NCBI GenBank assembly: GCA_002081555.1
Contig: KV921052.1
Location: 1-23,147 of the forward strand
Reading direction: 5' to 3'
Origin: Protostelium mycophagum
Lineage: Eukaryota; Evosea; Variosea; Protosteliida; Protosteliaceae
DNA length: 23,147 nt
Below, piece by piece: positions 9,301 to 18,167 of the stretch. The notes beneath the pieces are model-generated. The model saw nothing but the letters and a program-made list of their open reading frames with translations, ran no database searches and was not told where the DNA came from. Position numbers and translations under genes: made by a program. How positions within the stretch are numbered: position 1 is the stretch's first letter; each line of letters opens with the position of its first letter.

Positions 9301-10471
9301 TCAACAGATCGAACAACTAGATCTGTCAGAAACCAAGGACTTTTGGTGAAATTTCACCTCCTTTGTGGCTTGGTTCACTTCTTTAGAGTCTGGTTGTAGA
9401 TAAGGAACGAGTTTTCCAATACATTCCTTCTCCTGTACATGTAAATTTTCGTCGAAATTTCAACCTCACATTTCTCTGCAGATGTCCGTGGCAGTGGTCA
9501 CACACTCTCTGTGGCGCCGTGTGCTTGAACTCAGGCACCGCGTCGCGGTGTGTGCTGCAAGTGTTGCAAATTTCTTTGAAGCAGCATCTACAGTGATGTC
9601 TCCTGTTGAAAAAAGTGAAGGGTGATGCACAGATTGTGCAGGCGGGATTCTCTTTTTCAAGGTCCCAGGTTGGTTTGACCACAGAAAGGGTCACCTATAA
9701 ATATCACATGATGTACATGCCATGAATGAACATGTATGACAAGGGACGGTATCACGTACATCGGTGGAGTAATCTGTAGTTAAAGAGGAGAGAGAGGGGA
9801 GGGAGGGGGCAGAGCCGGGGAGGTCATAAGAAGGCTGATATCCTGTGAAATTTCAGTGGATTCTCTTGGAGAGTTCGAGGAATTATTGACAAACCTGAGA
9901 CAGAAGGATTCGGCTGGAAGCCAGAGAGTGTGCTGCTTGCGGGAGGATAAGAGCCGTAATTCGAATGAAAAGAAGAATGTGACGCAGGTGGAGCTCCATA
10001 CATTGATCCTGCATCACCATCAACGAAAATGATGATGATAATAATATACGAGATGGATTGGGCGTTTGTAAATCCGATACCTGAAGAATTTGTCCTGATT
10101 CTTAAATGTGACGAATCATTGGCTTGGAGTTTGCCAGGGTGCTCCCATGATGTGGACTGGTTGTTGTGATTTATGTAATATGTTCTTCCAGAAGAGTCAA
10201 CATTTGCCTCCCAGCCAGGAGGTAGATCAGCGGCAGGAGCGGCTGTCATTTATGAATACATAGAAATGGATGACGTGTTCAAATACCACCTGGAGGTGTC
10301 CATGAAGATTCTTTGGTGATATGGTTCCAGTAAAAGAGTCTTCCAGCAGCATCAGAAAATAATTGCCATCCTGGAGGAAGATTTGGTTGATTTTGTACTG
10401 CATAATTCAGTCTGAATTCACTCCATTAAGAGAAGAGCCATACCAGGGACAACGCCAGCAGCGAGGTTCAT
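3387..10471 (-). CDS. WW-WW-FYVE-armadillo repeat protein (~1656 aa)
   Basis: Likely PI3P-binding endosomal scaffold; role inferred from domains. Exons (3'->5' on plus coordinates): 3387..3604, 3662..3820, 3865..3987, 4029..4215, 4260..4328, 4375..4491, 4575..4907, 4937..5027, 5073..5269, 5320..5450, 5495..5563, 5614..5900, 5947..6109, 6157..6355, 6511..6822, 6896..7054, 7101..7167, 7240..7525, 7650..7817, 7944..8163, 8469..8681, 8848..9060, 9122..9316, 9358..9432, 9470..9694, 9760..9842, 9895..10008, 10081..10242, 10290..10397, 10444..10471. They total 4971 nt, divisible by three, with every phase matching. WW1 (LPPGWQLF..YWNH..SSW) is at ~16-45, WW2 (LPPGWEANV..YYINH..TSW) at ~49-79, FYVE at ~172-236 (WDLEKENPACTIC, RRHHCRCC, RVCDHC), then ~1400 residues of ARM repeats, roughly 30, to the end. 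In FYVE the usual G after RHHCRxC is F. One intron is only 29 nt; many others are built of repeats (see separate entries). Confidence 0.9.
3821..3864 (-). repeat. Intron with perfect 7-bp hairpin of the TCTACAAC motif
   Basis: The 44-nt intron contains ATCTACA-ACGA-TGTAGAT (3842-3859): a 7-bp perfect inverted repeat with a 4-nt loop, made from a copy of the dispersed motif TCTACAACG and its reverse complement. Confidence 0.7.
3988..4028 (-). repeat. Intron made of three 11-bp units
   Basis: Plus-strand units start at 3992 (GAAATTTCAGC), 4003 (GAGATTTCCAA) and 4014 (GAAAACTCCCC), exactly 11 bp apart. Only four bases at each end lie outside them; on the minus strand these ends are GTGA and GCAG. 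Confidence 0.8.
4216..4259 (-). repeat. Intron with degenerate 11-bp units
   Basis: GAAAATCG at 4237 and GAATTTTC at 4248 are 11 bp apart, and a poorer unit fits at 4226. The last unit runs straight into TCAC, the complement of the GTGA donor. Confidence 0.5.
4908..4936 (-). other. 29-nt non-coding insert, apparent GC-AG mini-intron
   Basis: Between exons 4937..5027 and 4575..4907 lie 29 nt that carry in-frame stops and are not a multiple of three. They must be removed to join an armadillo helix (LALVTLLSHPNEQ, then SNTAQIREISSLTIGNLA). On the minus strand the ends are GC and AG after CAG. No GT donor gives a compatible joint. It is either an exceptionally short GC-AG intron or an error in the sequence. 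Confidence 0.6.
5028..5072 (-). repeat. Intron with three 11-bp units
   Basis: Units start at 5039 (AGAATTTCCCC), 5050 (GAAATTTCAAC) and 5061 (GAAATTTCGCA). The block ATTTCCCCGAAATTTCA recurs in intron 6110-6156, so the two introns are directly alignable. Confidence 0.8.
5451..5494 (-). repeat. Intron with tandem ATTTGACAT
   Basis: ATTTGACAT is present twice in exact tandem (5463-5471, 5472-5480), and a third copy lies in the next upstream intron at 5594-5602. Both introns also end TTGACAG or TGACAG at the acceptor. Confidence 0.7.
5901..5946 (-). repeat. Intron made of four 11-bp units
   Basis: Units start at 5904 (CATTTTTC), 5915 (CAAAATTC), 5926 (GAAAACTC) and 5937 (GATAATTC). Individually they are degenerate, but the 11-bp phase is held across the entire 46-nt intron. 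Confidence 0.65.
6110..6156 (-). repeat. Intron made of four 11-bp units
   Basis: Units start at 6114 (GAAATTTC), 6125 (ACTATTTC), 6136 (GAAATTTC) and 6147 (GAAATCTC). The last unit runs into AC, so the donor GTGAGATTTC on the minus strand is itself part of the repeat. Confidence 0.85.
6823..6895 (-). repeat. Intron with two inverted-orientation TCTACAAC motif copies
   Basis: CTCGTTGTAGA (6841-6851) and CGTTGTAGA (6855-6863) lie side by side. Their orientation is opposite to the copies at 7548, 7834 and 7921, so the motif is not tied to the strand of transcription. Confidence 0.75.
7168..7239 (-). repeat. Intron carrying an 11-bp repeat pair at each end
   Basis: GAGATTTC/GAAAGTTC (7172, 7183) sit at the acceptor end and GACATTTC/GAAAACTC (7219, 7230) at the donor end, each pair exactly 11 bp apart. 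The intron therefore looks like two copies of a shorter repeat intron with unrelated sequence between. Confidence 0.7.
7818..7943 (-). repeat. Intron with paired motif copies and CAATATCAA repeats
   Basis: TCTACAACGAG occurs at 7834-7844 and 7921-7931. Between them CAATATCAA is repeated at 7856-7864 and 7910-7918. The order is motif, CAATATCAA, spacer, CAATATCAA, motif, all in the same orientation. Confidence 0.75.
8158..8467 (-). mobile_element. 305-nt intron flanked by 9-bp direct repeat (insertion-like)
   Basis: The intron spans 8164-8468. GAGGACCTA is found exactly at 8158-8166 and 8459-8467, overlapping both splice sites, as a target-site duplication would. The interior is AT-rich, holds one dimer of the 11-bp unit (GAAATTTC at 8213 and 8224) and a TGCAGC/GCTGCA hairpin (8240-8254). 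I see no terminal inverted repeats and no ORF. It could be a non-autonomous insertion that became an intron; chance is not excluded. Confidence 0.45.
9061..9121 (-). repeat. Intron with 11-bp unit pair at acceptor
   Basis: GAAATTTC (9063) and GAATTTTC (9074) are 11 bp apart. The first supplies the acceptor: on the minus strand the intron ends GAAATTTCAG. The donor is the unusual GTTCG, shared with intron 4329-4374. Confidence 0.6.
9317..9357 (-). repeat. Intron whose donor is the palindrome GTGAAATTTCAC
   Basis: The 12-bp perfect palindrome GTGAAATTTCAC (9346-9357) forms the donor end of the intron, showing the repeat unit used directly as a 5' splice site. Confidence 0.7.
9843..9894 (-). 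repeat. Intron made of four 11-bp units
   Basis: Units start at 9847 (GAAATTTCAGT), 9858 (GGATTCTCTTG), 9869 (GAGAGTTCGAG) and 9880 (GAATTATT). Four bases flank them on each side, and the whole intron is in 11-bp phase. Confidence 0.7.
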
Positions 10472-10769
10472 GATCGGTTGTGGTTAAATGTGTTGGGTAG
10501 AATCGCGAATTTTCGATTCTTTGAAATTAGTTTTGAATTCTCGTCATGGCGTGGTTTTCGTGTTCACAGACACCCGCGACAACATACAACCCCAATTCTT
10601 AACGTGATCAAGCGGTAAGGTCACGGGGTTTAGAAGTGGTTCTCTTGTACAAAAAACGTTGGACTGTTTCCGCGAAATCATACTTCAAAGACACTAAAAT
10701 ATTTTAAAGGTCTTAAAAATAGTTTCAACAGTGGACGATCAGCTGCTTTACTCTATAGACATATTTACA
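10472..10769. other. Intergenic region upstream of ARM gene, downstream of PTP gene
   Basis: 298 bp hold the 5' side of the ARM gene and the 3' side of the phosphatase gene. I see no ORF of note and no clear promoter box; GAAATTAG and GAATTCTC near 10527-10542 faintly resemble the intron repeat unit. Confidence 0.5.
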
Positions 10770-12048
10770 TTATTGTGATTGGGTCGTCTCCGTGAAGATG
10801 ATCGTGTTGTCATGAAGAGCTTTGTAGATCAGAAGGTATTGTCCCAGGTTCTGAACCATTCCAGGTCTCTCTTGTCTCAGTTTTAAAACGATCTCTTTAA
10901 TGTCCACCTGGAGATCTCAGTGATTTGAGGATTCAAGGTTGATATTACCTCTTGCCCTTGGGCAGATCGCCGGAGAGCGATGTCGCTGGCGATGAAAGCG
11001 CCTGTTCGGCCAACACCGGCCGAACAGTGCACTACCGTTGGGCCATTGTTTCCCTCTTTGATCATTTCATCTCTTAAAATCTGTGTTGATTTCAGAAAAT
11101 GAAGTGATGTAAATGTTCTCATACCTGAGAGTAATACGAAAGGCGTCGTAAAGAAGTTGGATCGGCCGTACCATGATCCGGCCAATCTTCGAAGTGGATT
11201 TGGTGAACTGTTCTTTCCGGTTCGTTGTCCTGACAGATGGACATTGTTCTTAGGAGGAAATCGTCAGCTCTCTTTGAAGATTTCAATGTGATTGTGAATG
11301 GGCCTCGTGTCATTTCTGTTGATGTGTCTAAAGGCCACCATCGCGCGCATTTCTCAGTGCCTTTCTCGGTGAGGTTGGTGAGTGTGATTATTAAACCACA
11401 TCGTTGTTGCCAAATCATCTTCCAAAAATCTATGACAGTATGATCTAAAGGTGCTTGCGAGGCGATGTATCGCTGTGTTGTTTGCTGTTGCTGTCAAATC
11501 ATTTATCCAAGAAGTAATTCGCACCTGGTCAAGAATGTGGTTGGCATTGATGTAATCGTTACCGCCACTGCTCCTCAAAAGTTTTACTCGTGTCAGATCT
11601 GCAGGAATAATGTTACAGTATCTGTTCTTCTTTCGATTTTGTGGATCGCTGCCCACACTGCAAGATGGTGTTGGTGTCTGTTGAATCTCTGCGAATTCTG
11701 AAGCGCTTGCGCTCATTCTTAGTATGTTCATACGCCTGAGTCTGTGTGGTTGTGGTTGAGTTTGAGGAGGTTTCGAAAAGGAGGTTTGGAAGTGGGGGAA
11801 GACTTTGCGACGGTGCATGAGAACACCCAAATATCTTGAAATCTGAAAAAATTCTCTTCTCGGTGGGTTGTAAAGATCAATGTCGACAAATATGTCTTCA
11901 TTCTAAATATCGGAGACAACTTGGAATTGTCGACTACGTAAACGCGTTGCCGATGGGCAGTCTTCACGTCGCCGTTCCCGAGCAGGTAAGGTTTCTCTGG
12001 AATAAAACTTGCTTCGTTTTCATCCGCTCTCTTTTGGAGCACTTCCAT
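10770..12048 (-). CDS. Classical protein tyrosine phosphatase (~346 aa)
   Basis: Removes phosphate from phosphotyrosine by a cysteinyl intermediate. Exons 11944..12048 (or from 11938), 11525..11842, 11125..11472, 10949..11080 and 10770..10907 close in frame and end CAA TAA. Seen motifs, in order: NRYCNIIPADLTRVKL and DYINANHI (substrate recognition), YIASQAPLDHTVIDFWKMI, the WPD loop in HFEDWPDHG with general-acid Asp, the P-loop VHCSAGVGRTG with Cys at ~276 and Arg, and the C-terminal VDIKEIVLKLRQERPGMVQNLGQYLLIY with the Q-loop glutamines. The ~100 residues before the catalytic domain are Pro/Gln/Ser-rich, without a signal peptide or membrane segment, so it is probably cytosolic. The first intron's donor is ambiguous (GTAGTC or GTTTAC). 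The start ATG is 122 bp from the divergent MetE start. Confidence 0.85.
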
Positions 12049-12170
12049 TGAATAAACTATGAACAGCTCCACACATTACCTGGATGAATTACGCAGCGAG
12101 TTTCATTCTTTCACCTCGCTTCAAACCATTATCTTTGAGAAGAGACATATTTGCAATCAAAACAAGAAAC
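12049..12170. promoter_or_regulatory. 122-bp shared divergent promoter region (PTP / MetE)
   Basis: The start codons of the phosphatase (-) and MetE (+) are 122 bp apart, so both promoters and 5' UTRs must lie here or within the genes. I see no convincing TATA element; the location alone supports the call. Confidence 0.45.
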
Positions 12171-14782
12171 ATGTCCACAGCACACACACTTGGATTCCCT
12201 CGCATCGGTCCCAACAGAGAGCTCAAGCTCACAACAGAGAAGTATTGGCAGGGAAAGATCAGCCAAGAAGAGCTTCTCGGTCTTGGAGCTCAGCTCAGAC
12301 AACAGAACTGGACTCTACAGAAGTCCAAGGGGATCGACGTCATCCCATCTAATGACTTTTCATTTTACGATCAGGTGCGAATCATGTGGCCTACGTCTGA
12401 ACTCACCTCCTCAGGTTCTTGATACTATTGCCCTCTTTGGAGCAGTCCCAGAACGTTACGGTCACAAGGGAGGTGATGTGTCATTAGACACCTACTTCGC
12501 CATGGCTAGAGGTATTCAAGAGAAGGAGGCCGGTTCAGAAGGCAAAGAGAAGGTCTTTGCTCTCGAGATGCTCAAGTGGTTCGACACCAACTACCACTAC
12601 ATGGTCCCTGAGTTCACCACACAGACACACTTCGCCCTTTCAAGTAACAAGATCTTCGAGCACTACACAGAAGCAAAGAACTTGGGCATCCAAACCAAGC
12701 CCGTTCTCATCGGCCCTCTCACTTTCCTCCTTCTTGGAAAGGCCAAGGTTTGTTTCATCAAAACACTCATTTAATGACGTCATCAGGAAGACTTTGACAA
12801 ATTGTCCACTCTGTTACCCACCTTGGTGCCTCTATACGTTCAAGTTTTGAAACAGCTCGCCAATCTTGGAGCCACATGGGTCCAAATCGATGAGCCCTAC
12901 CTCATCTACGACCTCAACGAGGAGCAGAAGAACCACTACCGCCAAACTTACGCCACCATCGCCAAGGAGCTTGCCGGCAGCAACTTGAAGCTCCTCTTGG
13001 CCACTTACTTTGACGATTTGGGAGCCAACACTGACCTCGCCGTCGAACTTCCCTTCGACGCCATTCACGTTGATCTGACACGTGGTGAGACTGACATCAA
13101 CGCCCTCGTCGAGGCGGTCAAGCCTACAAACAAGATCCTCTCTCTCGGTATGTACAATTATGTGATCTGATTAAATCTAACGTTGTGCAGGTGTTGTCAA
13201 CGGACGTAACATCTGGAAGGTCCGCTTCTCCAAGGCCGTCGTACCCGTCCGTACAGCTGTACAGAAACTCGGTGTCGACAGAGTCTGGGTTGCCCCCTCT
13301 TGCTCCCTCATTCACTCCCCTATCACCCTCGAGGGAGAGAAGAAGTTGGCCGCCAACCTCAAGTCCGTCCTTTCTTTCGCCACAGAGAAGTTAGACGAGG
13401 TCGTCGCAATCAAGAAAGCCGCCACCGAATCCAACGACGAGGTCAGAAACTTACAATAAGTGGAAAAGATACTAATAGTTGTAGATTGAGAAGGACAACA
13501 CAAAGACATGGGAAGCCTTTCTGGCTCTGCCCGAGTTGAACCGCAAGGAGGTTCACGACCGTGTTTCCAAGCTCACCACCACCGACTACAAGAGAAAGTC
13601 CGAATTTTCCACCCGTCGTGAGGCCCAGAAGTCCCTGGGGCTTCCCTTACTGCCCACTACAACGATCGGATCTCTCCCCCAAACCACTGAAGTCAGAAAC
13701 TCCAGACTCAGACTCCGCAAGGGAGAAATCACTCAAGAGCAGTACACACAGTTCATCCAAGAGAAGATCAAAGAGGGTAATTTCACAGATGACGTCAGTC
13801 TACAATGATGACATGATTTAGGTATCAAGATCCAGGAGGACCTCGGCATCGACGTTCTCGTCACTGGAGAGTTCGAGAGAAACGACATGGTTGAGTACTT
13901 CGGACAGCACTTGGAGGGATTCGCCTTCTCCGAGAAGGCCTGGGTCCAATCCTTCGGCTCTCGTTACGTAAAGCCTCCCATTGTCTGGGGAGATGTCTCC
14001 AGGTAACCAGATACATGTCAAGACTGTCAACTGACCAGACTTTCAGACCCCACGCCATGACTGTAGAGGAGAACGTTTTCTCCCAGAGTCTGACCACCAA
14101 GCCCGTCAAGGGCATGTTGACTGGACCCATCACCATCCTCCAATGGTCATTCGTCAGAGAGGACCAGACCAGAGAGCAGACCGCCATCCAAATCGGTCTC
14201 GCCATCAGAGACGAAGTGAGAGACCTCGTCGCAACCGGTAGCAAGATTGTACAAGTCGACGAGCCCGCCTTCAGAGAGGGACTTCCCTTGAAGAGAAGCA
14301 GATGGGCACACTACTTGGAGTGGGCCTCCAGAGCCTTCCGTCTCTCCACCTCCGGAGAGTCCGATGCCGTTCAGGTAAATTATCCAATTTCCCACCAATA
14401 TTTACCCTTCCAGATCCACACACATATGTGTTACGCCGAGTTCAGCGACATCATCGACGCTATTTCCGCCCTGGATGCTGACGTCATCTCCATCGAGAGC
14501 AGTCGTTCTCAGATGAAGCTCCTTGGCGTCTTCGCCCAGCCCGACCACAAATACCCCAACGAGATCGGACCCGGAGTCTTTGACATCCACTCCCCCAAGG
14601 TCCCAACCCAAGAGGAGATGGCTCAGTTGCTGAGAGAGGCATTGAAGGTCATCTCCGGACCACAATTATGGGTGAACCCCGATTGTGGACTGAAGACCAG
14701 AACATGGGAGGAAGTGAAACAGCAGTTGGGCAACATGGTTGCAGCTGCTAAGGTTGTCAGAGCCGAGATCGCCGCTCAATAA
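12171..14782 (+). CDS. metE: Cobalamin-independent methionine synthase (MetE)
   Basis: Transfers a methyl group from 5-methyltetrahydropteroyl-polyglutamate to homocysteine, giving methionine in the cytosol. Exons 12171..12374, 12415..12747, 12787..13147, 13191..13441, 13485..13776, 13822..14002, 14047..14374 and 14414..14782 give 772 residues, the normal family length. The N-terminal half opens [13 protein letters not shown]; the C-terminal catalytic half has [14 protein letters not shown], the folate-side [16 protein letters not shown] and [13 protein letters not shown]. The zinc ligands are visible: His and Cys in HTHMCYAEF, Glu in ISIESSRS and Cys in NPDCGLKTR. All seven introns are 39-45 nt and lack the 11-bp repeat arrays of the neighbouring ARM gene. 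Codon use is C-ending and regular, suggesting high expression. AATAAA overlaps the stop codon. Confidence 0.97.
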
Positions 14783-14783
14783 A
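14778..14783 (+). terminator. AATAAA poly(A) signal overlapping MetE stop codon
   Basis: CAA TAA A: the TAA stop at 14780-14782 lies inside AATAAA. Cleavage would follow within a short 3' UTR; a further AATAAA-like run is near 14950. Confidence 0.55.
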
Positions 14784-15075
14784 TTTTTGAATCGAAGTGA
14801 TTGTCAAATGTCGATTGAGCCCAAAATCTAAAAATGTATCTGGAAGTCAATCTCGCTGCCCAGAAGGCGTAGTTGACATCGCGCTCTTCAAAGGGATAAC
14901 GAGACTGAGAGGTGTGCACACAGGCTGATAAAATGACGAAAGGATAATTTAATAAATGTCAATTAAAAAGATATCATAATTTTACAAAATGACAAAATAT
15001 AGCTGAAAATCTGGCGTTTATCGCGAATGTTTCTCCGACATCAACGTCGCTCATTCATAAATATCTCATCATTGT
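14783..15075. other. Convergent 3' intergenic region (MetE / SH3 gene)
   Basis: 293 AT-rich bases between two stop codons facing each other. I see only candidate poly(A) signals and no coding potential. Confidence 0.6.
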
Positions 15076-17958
15076 CTACATCAAGTAATTACTCGGCACA
15101 TATCCCACTACTCCATCCGCTTCCGCGATCCACCAATCATCTTCCTGATTCAGGACCTTGATGGTCTGCCCTTTCCTCAGATGCAAGTCCGTGTCACATT
15201 CCGGCTCGAAATTGGCGCGCGCCGTCATCTTGATGGGCTTGACGGTGGAGAGATCGAAGACGAGATGTTGTGGAACCCTTCCAATCACCCCATTCCTCTC
15301 CACAGTCCACCATCCTGACTCTTGGCTTACTGTCTTTAAGAGGTCCCCCTCTTGGAAATCGATTTCCTCCGAAGTTCTGGCCGAATATTCAAAGAGTGCC
15401 AAGAGCGTCTTTTTGACGGGTTTTTGGCGGTTTTTGGTGGCTGCGGGGGTGTTGGCTGGGGTGACGAGACCTGAAATTCGCGACTGTACAGAACTGATTG
15501 TAGACCGACTCGTCTGGCTGGCCGTGTTTGAGGAATTCATGCTGTCCATGCTTGAGATGCTGTTGGAGAATGTGGAATTGGATACGGACGAGAGGAGCGA
15601 TGGAAGCTGAGGGGAGGGAAGTATGGGGACTTCCTTCAGTATGGTCCCGGCGGGGCTTTGAGGTACGTTTGGAAAGACGGCGGGGGTGACCCTTGTCAAA
15701 TCAGGTTTCTGTTTCATAATGTATTTTTGTATTAATCTATTTCATCTTGCAGCTCGCCATTTGAATTCATTTTTTCAAATTCCTCTGTGTTCATTGTACA
15801 AACATGAGAGAATTGAAAGATCCTCACTTGAAAGGTCTGGGGGGTCTGTTTGGGGTATAAGTTGTCGTGTTCGGTGATCCATTAGTTGGTGTTACCGGTG
15901 TGTTATTATAAACCGCATGGTTCGGTACCGGAGGCGATGGCGTTTGTGGTGGATTGGAATGAGATTGTATTGTAGATGAAGGGGGTGCCACCGACGGTGG
16001 TGTCGACATTACCGGTATCGCGGGCGGGGGTGTCGACGGGGGTCTTGATGAGCGACCAGATACGTTAGAAGGCTGGGATACTGATTTTGACAGTCCCCTC
16101 CCTGCAACTTGGTTTGCCTGCTCTATCAGCCTCTTTACAGACCCGTCTTGTATTTTTCGTAAAGACGACATTCTTCCCCCCGCTGCAAAATTATCCACCC
16201 TCGTCGGAGGCGATGAGCTCCCAGTTTCTGATTCTATATATGGCGACGGTGAAGAATTCCTCCGGAAGAGCCGGGCGCCTATGTCTGGATCACAAGGACG
16301 TTCTCTATCTCTATGGGGCCGCACAGGTCTTGTTCTTGGTGAATTTGTTTGTGATTCTTGCGGTTGTTGTGGAGCCACCACAATCTCTACAGCTTGTTCT
16401 GTGGGTGGAACCTCTGTCTGTACAATGTTTTGGGACTCGATTATTTGTGGCTCCAGTTCTTCCGTATGCAGAGCTTCTGTGTGGAGTTCTTCTGATGATG
16501 AGCTTGGTGATCTACAAATTTCATTGTTAGTTTGATTATTCTCGACAATAAACTCACATGGAGTCTTCGCTCATCGTGCCGCTGGGTTGATTTTGCATCT
16601 GCAAAGTGAGTGCCTTTAGAAGTTCTCTCACTTCTCTCGTTCTCTCTCGCTCTTCTTCTAGTTCTATTTTCATGGCTACAAAGGCGGGACTCTCTGAACA
16701 GTTGTGTTCCCCATCTTTCTTCTGGTTTGTATGCATTGAATGGATCAGATCGACGAGTGTCTGTATCTGTTGTTGCATCTCTGCTTGTCGCATATTCTGT
16801 TGGTCTACTTGTTCTTGGTATTGGTGAATGATCTGAGTGATTACGTCATCATCATGTACAGAAATATTACATTCTTAATTAAAGCTTTGTACATGTCTGC
16901 ATAGAACTGCAGAGGATTCTTTGTCTTTGAATAACATTCTCGTGAATATTTGTTGTTCAATTCAATCGAACTAAAAATGAGAGGTACATGCTCATTTTGA
17001 TCGCAGCATCTTCTCACCTTTTCTAGTAACATTCGATCAAAATGGATATCGCTCAGAATGTCTTTGATCTTGTTGTTCATCACTTCCTCTCTCTCAACAT
17101 AATCCTGTTTTGTCAACTCTTTTGTTGTTTCGTCTGCATTTTTTGTGGCTGGCAGAGGTCTGATGGAATTGTAGTTTAATTTCCTTCTCAAACCCGGTGG
17201 TGCCTCTTCTATCTGTTTTAATGTATCGTGTCCAACTTGATTCTTTGATTGTGCTTGAGGAGACGTCTGGATTGATGAAAATGAGTCTTGTGTGAATTAC
17301 ATACCGGTCCAATTGAGGGCCGTGGTCTTAGTTTGGCCGGTTTTGGCTCAATAGGACCATACCATTCTGCAGGTAAAGTGGGCTTAGAAATAGGCGACGG
17401 TCGAACGAAGGTATTTGTTCCACTATCTAAAGACATTTTTCTATTTGGCAGAGAAAGATACGTTTGGTCCTCTCCTTTTGGACCTCTTTCTAATTCGTGT
17501 GCCGTTCCTTCCTTCGTTAGCTTTTTACTTGAGTGATAGTCACCAACCAAATGATAGATCCAGCAACAGTTTTGAGGTGATTACGGGATTCACATTTAAG
17601 ATAGAAGAAATCTGATTTGCTTGAAGCATGCGTTGCTTCTTGGCACTTTCTGTCATAGACGTGGCCACGGTATTCATCTCTGGCTTGTTGATGTAAATTG
17701 ATCTTTGTGTTCGGTTCCTTGGCACGAAATTTGGCGGGTTTTCTTCCTTAAGTGGGAAAGGGATGAAACATGTCGGAATAAATCCGCCCTTTTGACATGT
17801 TTAAATACCAATGGAGCACGACAGTATGCGCTCCAGAAAAACATGTTAAAGTGAGCCTTTATATGAATATGATCAATTAGTGACAGGTCAGTTCTAAAAA
17901 ACACCAATACGACAATAACTCCAGTCCAAGTTCTACTCAGGAATTTGCCGTTGCTCAT
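15076..17958 (-). CDS. Adaptor-like protein: coiled coil, Pro-rich linker, two C-terminal SH3 domains
   Basis: Probably a signalling or cytoskeletal adaptor. Exons 15076..15736, 15828..16511, 16558..16832, 16871..17266, 17305..17520 and 17585..17746 agree in phase (797 residues). A first exon 17809..17958 starting MSNGKFLS is phase-compatible but weak: it contains a hydrophobic run (GVIVVLVFF) odd for an adaptor. In order: basic N-terminus, a helical region with a glutamine-rich coiled coil (IIHQYQEQVDQQN, then MQQQIQTLVDLIH), a long Ser/Pro/Thr linker with PPxP stretches, then SH3-1 (LLALFEYSARTSEEIDFQEG..GWWTV..GRVP) and SH3-2 (TARANFEPECDTDLHLRKG..DWWIA..GYVPSNYL) ending at the stop. A GTGAGA..TTTTTAG segment near 17020 lies in open frame; removing it alone would break the frame, so I left it in. 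A 111-nt alternative ending at CTGCAG also fits. Confidence 0.75.
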
Positions 17959-18162
17959 TTTAGGTTGTAGAGGAGGCTGTAAGGATAACGGAGGCAATCA
18001 TTAAGGCAGAATTGGCTTCTCTTCTACTCTGAAATTTGAATAGAATCTTCCTCTTGGCAGGTTCAAAGAGGCCTAAATCATCAATTGATCGATAATGCAC
18101 GTCAGTTGAAGGAGTGCAATAGAAAAGAAAGAGGATGTTCACAATAGAAAGCAGATACGGAT
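17959..18162. other. Spacer between TyrRS 3' end and SH3 gene 5' end
   Basis: About 200 bp, both genes on the minus strand. A minus-strand open stretch (18142 down to 17960, including SIDDLGLFEPAKRKILFKFQ) looks partly coding and may be an upstream exon of the SH3 gene, but I could not join it. Confidence 0.3.
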
Positions 18163-18167
18163 TTATT
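18162..18167 (-). terminator. AATAAA poly(A) signal overlapping TyrRS stop codon
   Basis: On the minus strand AAA TAA A at the end of the TyrRS frame places the stop TAA (18163-18165) inside AATAAA. Confidence 0.55.

Noticed and set aside
3988-9894. CRISPR-like array
   Set aside because: The repeats are inside introns of a eukaryotic gene, only 11 bp in period and without spacers.
11354-11830. Reading straight through the phosphatase intron (11473-11524)
   Set aside because: Removing the 52-nt GT-AG segment restores the canonical DYINANHI..YIASQAPL joint of tyrosine phosphatases.
14147-14665. Long antisense open frames opposite MetE
   Set aside because: They mirror the codon bias of the confident MetE exons and contain no recognisable motif.
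16970-17025. 47-nt GTGAGA..TTTTTAG intron in the SH3 gene
   Set aside because: Splicing it breaks the frame, while the sequence is open when retained; a 111-nt alternative is possible but unsupported.
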